From: JBDKGD01 sp964513095 | Lineage (GTDB): Bacteria > Patescibacteriota > Minisyncoccia > UBA6257 > 2-01-FULL-56-20 | Direction of reading: 5' to 3' | Length of the DNA stretch: 29,582 bases | Assembly (NCBI GenBank): GCA_964513095.1 | Contig: CAZELH010000006.1 | Coordinates: forward strand, 1-29,582 | In this document: piece by piece, positions 7,249-14,005 of the stretch | Layout: every line of letters begins with the position of its first letter | Numbering within the stretch: position 1 is the first letter of the stretch | Notes under the pieces: model-generated | The model's input: the letters and a program-made list of their open reading frames with translations, nothing else | Database searches by the model: none | What the model was told of the DNA's origin: nothing | Program-made: the position numbers and the translations under genes

Positions 7249-7362
7249 TGTGAGTAGCTTTCGGAAATTCGCTCAGATTGGTTTTTTTGTTTACAAAAAA
7301 TGAGCGAATTGAGAAGCAGGCAGCCGATTACCGCTGGAGTAATCGGAATGCCGGTACTCACA
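7249..7362 (-). ncRNA. Three-way-junction structured element after rpsI
   Basis: TGTGAGTA (7249-7256) is an exact reverse complement of TACTCACA (7355-7362). Between them are two long hairpins. One is AATTCGCTCA/TGAGCGAATT (7266-7275 with 7301-7310), whose loop contains further T/A pairing. The other is GGCA-CCGATTAC/GTAATCGG-TGCC (7319-7352) with a 7-nt loop. Together they make a three-way junction of 114 nt that starts 12 bases after the rpsI stop on the minus strand. The fold works on either strand; I assign minus because the ribosomal operon transcribes it. It could be a 3' UTR element, a processed small RNA or a small mobile repeat. I recognise no family. Confidence 0.45.
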
Positions 7363-7374
7363 GAATGAAAGGGG

Positions 7375-7788
7375 TTATCTCTTTGCCCACTGCGGTGCCC
7401 GTCGCGCTTTTCTCAAACCATACTTCTTACGTTCAACTTTACGAGCATCACGAGTAAGGAGTCCAACAATACGAAGCGTCTTGTGCATTGAATCATCTTT
7501 TGTTGCCAATGCACGCGCAATACCCAATCGCACTGCCTCTGCTTGTGAGTTAATCCCCCCACCTTTTACATGGGCAGAAACCTGATATTTATCCTTCACT
7601 TTCATCTCAACCAATGCCGCAACTGCCTTTTGCGCTAATTTAGAAAGAGTAAAATATTTTTGAACAGGAATATCATTGATCATCACCTCCCCATCGCCGG
7701 CGCTCAATCGAACGCGAGCAATAGCCGTTTTACGACGACCAACACTTTCCGTGTACTGATTCTTTGATGTTGTTGTTTTAGTAGTCAT
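7375..7788 (-). CDS. rpsI: Small ribosomal subunit protein uS9
   Basis: The 137-aa protein is the S9 component of the 30S subunit; its C-terminal tail reaches the P site. The S9 pattern is clear: 'SVGRRKTAIARVRL' near the start, 'VKGGGINSQAEAVRLGIARAL' in the middle and the basic tail 'KYGLRKARRAPQWAKR', where the final Arg contacts P-site tRNA in known structures. It is the last gene of the operon, seven bases after rplM, and is followed by a structured element and two terminators. No Shine-Dalgarno is seen before its ATG. Confidence 0.98.
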   Translation of the reverse strand: MTTKTTTSKNQYTESVGRRKTAIARVRLSAGDGEVMINDIPVQKYFTLSKLAQKAVAALVEMKVKDKYQVSAHVKGGGINSQAEAVRLGIARALATKDDSMHKTLRIVGLLTRDARKVERKKYGLRKARRAPQWAKR

Positions 7789-7795
7789 AAAATAC

Positions 7796-8143
7796 TTAAT
7801 CTTTGATGAAGACGAGGTTGTTTAATCGCTTTTGGTTCAAGAAGTTCTTCGGCAACATACGACGCACGGCTTCACGAACAACATGGGTAGGATCTTTCAA
7901 AAACTCTTGCTCATAGGTTTTTTCTTTCAAATGACCCATGTAGCCGGTGTGGCGATAATACAATTTGTCTTTTGCTTTGTTTCCACCAATTTCAATCCCC
8001 TTTACGTTTTTGATTTCAACAGTAACAGGCGCAACCTGATGTTTTTGATAATGAACAGAGTTTTTTCCCTGCAACAAACCCGCGATTTCAGTCGCAAGTC
8101 GTCCGAGACGTTTATTCTGTGCATCAATAGTATGGGTAGTCAT
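7796..8143 (-). CDS. rplM: Large ribosomal subunit protein uL13
   Basis: The 115-aa L13 is shorter than the usual about 142 aa. The first 20 or so residues before 'DAQNKRLGRLATEIAGLLQGK' are missing, as is part of the C-terminal end. The family core is present: 'YYRHTGYMGHLKEKTYEQ' and 'VREAVRRMLPKNFLNQKRLNNL'. It binds 23S rRNA early in 50S assembly. It lies in the usual L13-S9 pair, here joined to the alpha operon. No Shine-Dalgarno is visible. Confidence 0.96.
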   Translation of the reverse strand: MTTHTIDAQNKRLGRLATEIAGLLQGKNSVHYQKHQVAPVTVEIKNVKGIEIGGNKAKDKLYYRHTGYMGHLKEKTYEQEFLKDPTHVVREAVRRMLPKNFLNQKRLNNLVFIKD

Positions 8144-8151
8144 AGGAGTAT

Positions 8152-8505
8152 TTATACAAATTCAATGGTGGCAACGGAAACACCATCACGCTTACGAGTT
8201 TTACCAAGCTTGACGATACGAAGGTACCCCCCAGCACGATCTTGGTAGCGAGGCGCGATGTCGTTAAACAAATGCTCAACCAAGTCAGTGTTATGAAGGC
8301 GAGAAATAAGGAGTCGACGAGCAGCAAGGGTCTGTTTCTTTGCCATCGTAACCATTTTCTCAACAATAGGACGAATTTCCTTTGCACGAGCAATCGTGGT
8401 TTCAATTTTTCCAGCCCGAATAAGATCGCCACTCAAATTACGCACAAATGAAATGCGCTTTCCCTTGAGTCTGCCAAATTTTCGGCCTTTCTTGTGATGT
8501 TGCAT
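8152..8505 (-). CDS. rplQ: Large ribosomal subunit protein bL17
   Basis: The 117-aa L17 begins with the hallmark 'MQHHKKGRKFGRLKGKR' and carries 'LIRAGKIETTIARAKEIRPIVEKMVTMAK', the typical core. It lies near the tunnel exit of the 50S subunit. It follows rpoA by 12 bases in the standard order, so nothing encoding an alpha C-terminal domain can lie between them. Confidence 0.98.
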   Translation of the reverse strand: MQHHKKGRKFGRLKGKRISFVRNLSGDLIRAGKIETTIARAKEIRPIVEKMVTMAKKQTLAARRLLISRLHNTDLVEHLFNDIAPRYQDRAGGYLRIVKLGKTRKRDGVSVATIEFV

Positions 8506-8517
8506 AGACGTAAATAA

Positions 8518-9258
8518 TTATTTTTTAGACTTTGTTTTCTTTGCTACAGGCGCTTCTTCCACAACAGCTACCGCAGAAACCTTTTCAAAATGATCCTTCA
8601 AAATATTGCTGGCTTTGTGTAGCGCTGCTGATGGGGTAATGGTGCCATCAGTTTCGATTTCGATCTTCAATCGATCATAATCAGTTCGATCACCTACACG
8701 CATGTTCTCAATCGTATAGTTTACTTTTGAAACAGGGGAAAAGAATGCATCGAGCGCAATGGAGCCAATAGACAACTTTTCCTTCGACGTTCGAGATTCC
8801 ACTGAAGAATATCCTAACCCACGTTCTACAATAATTTCAACTGAAAGATCAGCTGACTTTGCAGTTAAGGTGGCGAGGTGTTGCTCTGGGTTAATAAGCT
8901 CTACGTCGCTGTTCAATTTAATGTCCGCGCCAGTAACCGTTTGCTCACCTTTCGCCGACAAGGTGATTGTTTGTGGTTCATCGCTATGCAAACGAAAACG
9001 CAATTTCTTGAAATTCAAAGACAACTCAATAATATCTTCTTTCAAACCAGGAAGGGTCGAAAATTCATGGGAAACATTTTTGATCTTGATCTGAGTGATA
9101 GCAGCACCGGGCAAGGAAGACAAAAGCGCACGTCGAAGAGCGTTTCCAACAGTCAAACCATAGCCGGTAAAAAGTCCCTCTATCTCAAAAGAACCAACCG
9201 TTGGCTCTTCGCTAACGGTCTTGATGCTAACCGATGAACTTAAGTGTGAAAATTCCAT
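8518..9258 (-). CDS. rpoA: RNA polymerase alpha subunit, N-terminal domain only
   Basis: At 246 aa this is about 70-85 residues shorter than usual. Residues about 10-230 are the dimerising N-terminal domain that scaffolds beta and beta-prime: 'GLFTGYGLTVGNALRRALLSSLPGAAIT' and 'RGLGYSSVESRTSKEKLSIGSIALDAFFSPVSKVNY'. The protein then ends with an Ala/Val/Lys-rich tail (AKKTKSKK). The C-terminal domain, which in other bacteria binds UP elements and activators, is absent. The stop is followed after 12 bases by rplQ, so this is not a frameshift visible in the sequence. Loss of this domain would remove the usual alpha contacts with UP elements and activators. It is transcribed with rpsD and rplQ. 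Confidence 0.96.
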   Translation of the reverse strand: MEFSHLSSSVSIKTVSEEPTVGSFEIEGLFTGYGLTVGNALRRALLSSLPGAAITQIKIKNVSHEFSTLPGLKEDIIELSLNFKKLRFRLHSDEPQTITLSAKGEQTVTGADIKLNSDVELINPEQHLATLTAKSADLSVEIIVERGLGYSSVESRTSKEKLSIGSIALDAFFSPVSKVNYTIENMRVGDRTDYDRLKIEIETDGTITPSAALHKASNILKDHFEKVSAVAVVEEAPVAKKTKSKK

Positions 9259-9284
9259 AATGGTAGTAAAAAATGAAGATGAGT

Positions 9285-9908
9285 TTATTTTGAAAATGAT
9301 TCGACCAAAAGGCTGATGGCAAATGGCATCTCGACATCCTTCGGCATGCTTATTATTTTACCTTCAAGTTTATCTTTGTCAAGAATCATCCACGTAGGCA
9401 CATCAACAGTTTTGATAGCTTCTTTAGTGTCTTTAAAGATATTTTTAGTAAATGATTCTGGACGAATAGAAATAACATCATTTGTTCGAACAGAAAAAGC
9501 TGGCGATATGGTGCGGGTACCATTCACAAAAATATGCCCTTGTACAACAAGTTGGCGACCCATAGCACGAGATCCGGCAATTCCCAAACGGAAAACCACA
9601 TTATCAAGACGACGCTCCAAAAGTTGGATCAATTTTGCAGCAGAGTCCTTTTTGTCCTTACTCGCCTCCTGATACAAAGCTTTTAAGTTGTTTTCATTCA
9701 CGCCATAGCTGATTTTAAACTTCTGCTTTTCACGAATCTGCTTACCAAAATCAGACATGTTGCTACGACGTTGCTTTTTAGGACCATGCACACCGGGTTT
9801 ATAAGGACGACGAGACAAAGCACCCTTCGGCGATTGTGATCGGGTAGCTTTTACTCCAAGGTTCACACCGAGGAATCGTTCTCTTTTTTCTTTTGGTCCT
9901 TTAGTCAT
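9285..9908 (-). CDS. rpsD: Small ribosomal subunit protein uS4
   Basis: The 207-aa S4 nucleates 30S assembly on 16S rRNA. The S4 RNA-binding fold is clear at 'LLERRLDNVVFRLGIAGSRAMGRQLVVQGHIFVNG' (about residues 95-130). The N-terminal part 'SRRPYKPGVHGPKKQRRSNMSDFGKQ' is typical, but the protein has no cysteine, so it is the zinc-free form. S4 represses the alpha operon in some bacteria; no such site could be recognised here. Confidence 0.98.
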   Translation of the reverse strand: MTKGPKEKRERFLGVNLGVKATRSQSPKGALSRRPYKPGVHGPKKQRRSNMSDFGKQIREKQKFKISYGVNENNLKALYQEASKDKKDSAAKLIQLLERRLDNVVFRLGIAGSRAMGRQLVVQGHIFVNGTRTISPAFSVRTNDVISIRPESFTKNIFKDTKEAIKTVDVPTWMILDKDKLEGKIISMPKDVEMPFAISLLVESFSK

Positions 9909-9932
9909 AAAAGTAGATAATAAAGTAAAAAA

Positions 9933-10379
9933 CTATACGCGACGAATCTTTTTCTGACGAGGTCCGTTGTGTGGAATTGGGGTAACGTCCTTTATTGAAT
10001 TCACAACAAAACCTTGGTTGATAATAGAACGAAGCGCTGAATCACGACCACCACCAACTCCCTTAATGAAAATATCGAGAGTAGTAAGACCCATTGGTTT
10101 TACCTTTTCAGTCAATGCAGCCACTACTTTCGAGGAAGCAAATGGAGTAGCTTTTTTAGGACCAGAAAAACCGAGCGATCCAGCTGAACCCCAAGCGATA
10201 ATATTACCCTTAGGATCGGTAAACGTAATGATCGTATTATTATAGGAAGCGTTAATATACGCGCGACCAGACTCTAATTTCTTCGATTTTCGCCCTTGAG
10301 TGGCGACAACAACAGGAGCAACGGCTGGCGCTGCACCTTTTTCTTCTTTTTTGGTTGTTGGAGCTTTTTTAGCTGGCAT
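9933..10379 (-). CDS. rpsK: Small ribosomal subunit protein uS11
   Basis: The 148-aa S11 has the conserved core 'AYINASYNNTIITFTDPKGNIIAWGSAGSLGFSGPKK' and the C-terminal 'DVTPIPHNGPRQKKIRRV'. It lies on the 30S platform near the E site. It has an extra Ala/Lys/Pro-rich N-terminal stretch of about 38 residues compared with the E. coli protein. There is no Shine-Dalgarno. It is placed 54 bases after rpsM and 24 bases before rpsD. Confidence 0.98.
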   Translation of the reverse strand: MPAKKAPTTKKEEKGAAPAVAPVVVATQGRKSKKLESGRAYINASYNNTIITFTDPKGNIIAWGSAGSLGFSGPKKATPFASSKVVAALTEKVKPMGLTTLDIFIKGVGGGRDSALRSIINQGFVVNSIKDVTPIPHNGPRQKKIRRV

Positions 10380-10433
10380 GGATTTCTTTAATAAATAAGG
10401 GGTAAATTACGTATCGCTATGGTACACAATATA

Positions 10434-10817
10434 TTACTTAAGATCAACCTTACGCTTACCCGATCCGGCGGTCTTACGGACATTGCCACGGACCGTACGA
10501 GAATTGGTTTTGGTTCGTTGACCACGAACCGGAAGACGACGCGCATGGCGGTTTCCCCGATAGACCTTTAAATCCTTTAGTCGTTGGATATGGGCTCGAA
10601 TATGCTGACGAAGCTCCCCTTCCACACGAACGGTCTTTTCTACATATCCTTGAATTTTATTAATTTCATCAGGAGTCAAATCACGCGCTTTCTTTAAAGG
10701 ATCTATTTTTGTCTCTTTTAAAATTTTGCGAGAAGTGGCAAGACCAACACCATAAATATAGGTAAGGGCAAATTCGCTATTTTTTTCGTCGGGTATATTA
10801 ATACCAAAAATTCTCAT
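10434..10817 (-). CDS. rpsM: Small ribosomal subunit protein uS13
   Basis: The 127-aa S13 has the typical start 'MRIFGINIPDEKNSEFALTYIYGVG', a helix-two-turns-helix region, and the basic C-terminus 'NRHARRLPVRGQRTKTNSRTVRG'. It forms intersubunit bridges in the 30S head and contacts P-site tRNA. It follows rpmJ by 13 bases. A 54-base gap to rpsK holds nothing I can identify. Confidence 0.98.
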   Translation of the reverse strand: MRIFGINIPDEKNSEFALTYIYGVGLATSRKILKETKIDPLKKARDLTPDEINKIQGYVEKTVRVEGELRQHIRAHIQRLKDLKVYRGNRHARRLPVRGQRTKTNSRTVRGNVRKTAGSGKRKVDLK

Positions 10818-10830
10818 AAGAATAAATAAA

Positions 10831-10944
10831 TTAACCTTGTCTTTGTTTATGCTTCGCCGTAACGCAAATAACGTAAAGGCGTCCGCGACGCTTTACGATT
10901 TTACAGCTATTGCACATTTTACCGATTGAGCTTCGTACTTTCAT
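10831..10944 (-). CDS. rpmJ: Large ribosomal subunit protein bL36
   Basis: A 37-aa gene between infA and rpsM, the standard place for rpmJ. The protein begins MKVRSSIGKMCNSCKIVKRR and keeps the zinc-ribbon ligands Cys11, Cys14, Cys27 and His32, so it is the zinc-binding form. It binds 23S rRNA in the 50S subunit. The ATG at 10942-10944 lies 12 bases after the infA stop, without a Shine-Dalgarno. Confidence 0.96.
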   Translation of the reverse strand: MKVRSSIGKMCNSCKIVKRRGRLYVICVTAKHKQRQG

Positions 10945-10956
10945 AAATATAGAGTA

Positions 10957-11163
10957 TTAGAGACGTTTTACGATACGACCAAGCCGACCATCAGGACTCA
11001 ACTCAAGCTGAACGCGATCACCAACCAACACACGAATGTGATGAAGTTTCAAGCGACCAGCAAGATGGGCCAATATTTCCGTTTGGCCATCAGACAACAC
11101 AACCCGGAAATGTAACCCAGGAAGTGCCTCCTTTACCAATCCTTCTATTCTATCGGGGGTCAT
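10957..11163 (-). CDS. infA: Translation initiation factor IF-1
   Basis: The 68-aa protein has the S1/OB fold typical of IF-1: 'GLVKEALPGLHFRVVLSDGQTEILAHLAGRLKLHHIRVLVGDRVQLEL' followed by 'GRIVKRL'. It binds the 30S A site during initiation. It is the first gene of the operon, with a strong promoter about 50 bases upstream and a hairpin-forming leader. The ATG has no Shine-Dalgarno, which fits the rest of the operon. Confidence 0.96.
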   Translation of the reverse strand: MTPDRIEGLVKEALPGLHFRVVLSDGQTEILAHLAGRLKLHHIRVLVGDRVQLELSPDGRLGRIVKRL

Positions 11164-11171
11164 ATAAAAAC

Positions 11172-11206
11172 GCTATATACACAACACATGTTGGTTGTGC
11201 ATGTTG
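11172..11206 (-). promoter_or_regulatory. Hairpin in the leader of the ribosomal operon
   Basis: Minus-strand ACAACATG can pair with CATG-tg-TTGT (8 bp with a 2-nt bulge) around CACAACCAA. It lies within the short leader between promoter and infA, where autogenous control sites often sit. A regulatory role is only a guess. Confidence 0.3.
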
Positions 11207-11210
11207 TCAT

Positions 11211-11240
11211 ATTATAAGCAAAATGAATTTCGACTGTCAA
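11211..11240 (-). promoter_or_regulatory. Promoter of the infA-rpsI operon
   Basis: Minus-strand TTGACA (11235-11240) and TATAAT (11211-11216), both perfect, with an 18-nt spacer. The predicted start near 11204 gives a leader of about 40 nt. Confidence 0.88.
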
Positions 11241-11290
11241 CTAGAGGTATAAGGGTTATCACAAGGAGAAAAAAGGTAGAAAAATAAGAC

Positions 11291-12994
11291 CTATTGAGTA
11301 GCAGAAACGTCAAGATTTATATGCGATTGAGTATCGGGAATACGAGTAGCCCAGAACGGCTTTAATGAAATTTTTGTCGTAATGACATCAGGAATAGTGC
11401 TCAAGAATTGCTTTGCTTCATCCACCGATTGCCCATGTATTGTCTCCAGCACAGTAGCAGGCGCAATACGCGGAACAACCGTAGCAGAAGCAGTGACGGT
11501 CATATCAAGAGTTTTTTTGGCGCTATTTACCACGGGCTGTGAATACTCAGCGGACACTCCAACGCTTTCAAAATCACTGCTTCGCAAGCTCGCCGAAGCA
11601 GTTTCTTTTGCACGTTGCTCCACAATCGAAAATACGTCTTTTTCTTTAAACGCAATAACAGACACGGAACCTTCAGCTAATACACTAAAATTTCCCTTAT
11701 CATCAGTAGCAGTATTTACAACCAATTTTGTAATACGCAAATCGGTAGTACCATCAATAATTTTAAACTCATTCATTCGCGGAGTAACACGCCAACTGGA
11801 AAGACTAGCGCGAATGATATCAGATGTTTTTTGCTTTGCCTTTTCAATATCATCAGCAGTTGGGTATGGTTTTTTTCCTTGAAATCCACCATCAGTTTTT
11901 GCAATCACTCCATAAAAAGCATCGAACTTTGGCGTGCCGGCAAACCCAGGAATCGTCGTCTTAGTTTCGGAAGAAAGGTTGTATGCTTCACCAGCCGAAT
12001 CAGCCACAACCGTCGCCTCAACGCTTGCCGGAGTAATTTTTCCATTCGCAATCACCGCCCCAGGAACAGTAACAGTTTGCTGTAATCGAAAAATCTTCCC
12101 ATCGGGAGTGGCAAAACGGGTTGAAGCAACCAACGATTGAGATTTTGAGCTATATCCGTTAAAAATAGTTATCTTACCAGTGGCTTTTTGAGAAACATCC
12201 TTAATGGCGCTGGCTGGGTATAGCTGCGTGAAGTTTTTTTGCTGGAAAAAAAGCTCAGCAGGGACTATCCCGCGCTGAACATCAACATCTTGAGCATTCA
12301 CATCAGCAGTAACATGCAAAGAAGTAGCCCACGCTACTTTTTTAGTAGTCAAAGCAACGGTTGCTCGAGAAAAACGAGGGGTCAATAGCCATGCCCCACC
12401 AATAACGATAACAATCGTCAAAATAACCCCCGCAGTCTTTAGAACAAGAGAAAATCCAATGCTCCGGCGTCGAGAAGAATTGTCATCTAAAACGGAAACA
12501 ACGCTCCCCTCATCAATACGATCAGTATCTTCTATGTCGGTATGCCGAGAAAATATCTCAACAGTAGAAGAATCAACCGGATGATGAGTTGTAGAAATAG
12601 ATTCGGACGAATCCTCATCCAATTCTTCGTGCTTTTTTGGCGAACGCTTATGATGTTCCACCGAGTGATCCTCAAGCTCTACCACAGAAGAACGTTTCTT
12701 CGAGAATACAATATCAGTGGTAGTATTTGCCCGTCTATTTGCCTGAAACAGGGGGTGAACGGCTTGTAAATTCGCAGCGCGCGCAAACGCCAAAACCTCA
12801 TCATCAACAGACTCAATAACGACTGTTCGCCCTGCCTTTGTTGCTTCTTTTTCTATTGTATAAAAATTAGTAATCGCTCCCTTTATATGCGCACCCTTAG
12901 GAATAACAATGACAATATCCGTATGTGGTTCCGCAAGCATCCTACGAACCGCATCTGCCGCAGAATCATCTTTGTTGATAACAATTTTTTTCAT
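11291..12994 (-). CDS. Single-pass membrane protein with baseplate-J-like extracytoplasmic part
   Basis: A 567-aa protein of unknown function. Residues 1-80 form a small alpha/beta domain (strands 'DIVIVIPKG', 'RTVVIES', helix 'DEVLAFARAANL') that would be cytoplasmic. A charged, low-complexity linker (about 95-178, rich in Asp/Glu/His/Ser) follows, then one membrane helix (about 183-204) and a strand-rich outer part. Within this, 'KATGKITIFNGYSSKSQSLV' and 'FATPDGKIFRLQQTVTVPGA' resemble the domain annotated as baseplate J-like in many candidate-phylum proteins; this is from memory of the family pattern and is not certain. The likely topology, cytoplasmic sensor-like head plus outer domain, suggests signalling or envelope anchoring. 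It is monocistronic, with a hairpin plus T-run just 22 bases upstream. Confidence 0.6.
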   Translation of the reverse strand: MKKIVINKDDSAADAVRRMLAEPHTDIVIVIPKGAHIKGAITNFYTIEKEATKAGRTVVIESVDDEVLAFARAANLQAVHPLFQANRRANTTTDIVFSKKRSSVVELEDHSVEHHKRSPKKHEELDEDSSESISTTHHPVDSSTVEIFSRHTDIEDTDRIDEGSVVSVLDDNSSRRRSIGFSLVLKTAGVILTIVIVIGGAWLLTPRFSRATVALTTKKVAWATSLHVTADVNAQDVDVQRGIVPAELFFQQKNFTQLYPASAIKDVSQKATGKITIFNGYSSKSQSLVASTRFATPDGKIFRLQQTVTVPGAVIANGKITPASVEATVVADSAGEAYNLSSETKTTIPGFAGTPKFDAFYGVIAKTDGGFQGKKPYPTADDIEKAKQKTSDIIRASLSSWRVTPRMNEFKIIDGTTDLRITKLVVNTATDDKGNFSVLAEGSVSVIAFKEKDVFSIVEQRAKETASASLRSSDFESVGVSAEYSQPVVNSAKKTLDMTVTASATVVPRIAPATVLETIHGQSVDEAKQFLSTIPDVITTKISLKPFWATRIPDTQSHINLDVSATQ

Positions 12995-13015
12995 ACCACG
13001 TACCTATAAGTATAC

Positions 13016-13037
13016 AAAAAATCGCCGTCACGGGCGA
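13016..13037 (-). terminator. Hairpin with T-run directly before the 567-aa gene
   Basis: TCGCC/GGCGA stem (13022-13026 with 13033-13037) then six T on the minus strand, ending 22 bases before the ATG at 12994. It may be a second terminator of the upstream gene or an attenuator of the downstream one. A TATACT follows it at 13010-13015. Confidence 0.45.
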
Positions 13038-13116
13038 TAAATGTTATACACAATAAATAACGAGGGTATAGCCAATAGGTAATAGATAAAAAAACAATAT
13101 CAAAAAACACGTGGAC

Positions 13117-13149
13117 AAAAAAACAAAAAGAGCTGCTCGAAAGCAGCTC
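13117..13149 (-). terminator. Terminator of the zinc-ribbon membrane protein gene
   Basis: Perfect 8-bp stem GAGCTGCT/AGCAGCTC with loop CGAA (TTCG on the minus strand, a stable tetraloop), followed on the minus strand by TTTTTGTTTTTTT. Confidence 0.88.
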
Positions 13150-13181
13150 GTATGCGGTGAAATCTCATCCGCATGTTGTGG

Positions 13182-13667
13182 TTAGATCCATCCCAATGCA
13201 GAAAAAATAGGTTTCGCCACAATGAGAATAAATTCCAGAATAAGAATTATCTCCCAAACATACAAGAGAAATTCAGATTCTGATTCTTTGATAGCCCAAA
13301 AGCGAAATCGAAACAACAAATAAAAACCGACGTAAAAAAACCATCGACCCAAAGGATTTGTAAATTCTTCCACATAAGGAATCCGAGGAAGAGTAATCTG
13401 GGTAATCCGAAGAATGTGGGGAACCCAAAGAATGGACAACGTCAGTATAGCCACAATCCTAACACGCACCAAAAAATTATCCCGTTCAACAAACTGCCCA
13501 ACATTGTTAGAAATAATAGCACTACACCTCGTGCAGGTGTTTGAAAGCGGATCAAACCGATCGGCTTGGTGACAAATTTCACACCGAATTGGACAATGTT
13601 CTTTTTTGATAGTCACCGTCGTTTCCGTTTTTGTTTTTGATTTCACTTTTGCTTTCGCTTTCGCCAT
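13182..13667 (-). CDS. Zinc-ribbon membrane protein of unknown function
   Basis: A 161-aa protein from the ATG at 13665-13667, chosen because GGAGG (13673-13677) lies five bases upstream; a GTG further up overlaps that site. The N-terminus is Lys-rich. It is followed by a four-cysteine zinc ribbon (CEIC...CTRC, about residues 29-48) and then two or three hydrophobic segments (about 70-88, 108-125 and 138-155). This ribbon-plus-membrane layout is common in small hypothetical proteins. The function is not recognised. It is monocistronic, with a strong terminator. Confidence 0.6.
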   Translation of the reverse strand: MAKAKAKVKSKTKTETTVTIKKEHCPIRCEICHQADRFDPLSNTCTRCSAIISNNVGQFVERDNFLVRVRIVAILTLSILWVPHILRITQITLPRIPYVEEFTNPLGRWFFYVGFYLLFRFRFWAIKESESEFLLYVWEIILILEFILIVAKPIFSALGWI

Positions 13668-14005
13668 AATCACCTCCCGTATGTAGTTTTTGCTTTAGCA
13701 TGATTGCTAAAAGCTTCTACCATATACATACAATAAAAATGCTTATTTGTCAAAAATACCCACTACCCCTGTCTGTTTGCCTTAACCCACTAACTCGCCG
13801 TGCCCTTCCGTAAGTTTAGTGAAGGCTAGCAGGCAGGAGATCTATCTATTGCATTATTCCGCCCATTGCTGTCATTCCCGCGTAGGCGGGAATCTATATA
13901 TCTCTGCTTTAATCCGCAATCCTTCAATACTCAATTCGTAATTTTTATTAACACCATATGCCATACGCTTCACGTTTTACGTTTTAGGTTCTACGTTTTA
14001 CGATC
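13668..14005. other. Intergenic region with repeat-like sequence, no gene seen
   Basis: About 340 bases between the zinc-ribbon gene and mraY. The only features are the palindrome at 13874-13893 and a run of related units TTTTACGTTTTAGG and CTACGTTTTACG at 13974-14002, next to the mraY stop. No convincing reading frame or tRNA was found. Confidence 0.5.
13871..13895. repeat. Palindromic REP-like repeat
   Basis: GTCATTCCCGCGTAGGCGGGAATC contains ATTCCCGC/GCGGGAAT with a 4-nt loop. Its form, ATTCCC-8 bases-GGGAAT, is like the dRS3 repeat of Neisseria and similar palindromes in many genomes. Only one copy is seen here. Confidence 0.5.

Noticed and set aside
7832..8248. Open frame of 138 codons opposite rplM and rplQ
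   Set aside because: It is the reverse of ribosomal protein genes with no start signal or similarity.
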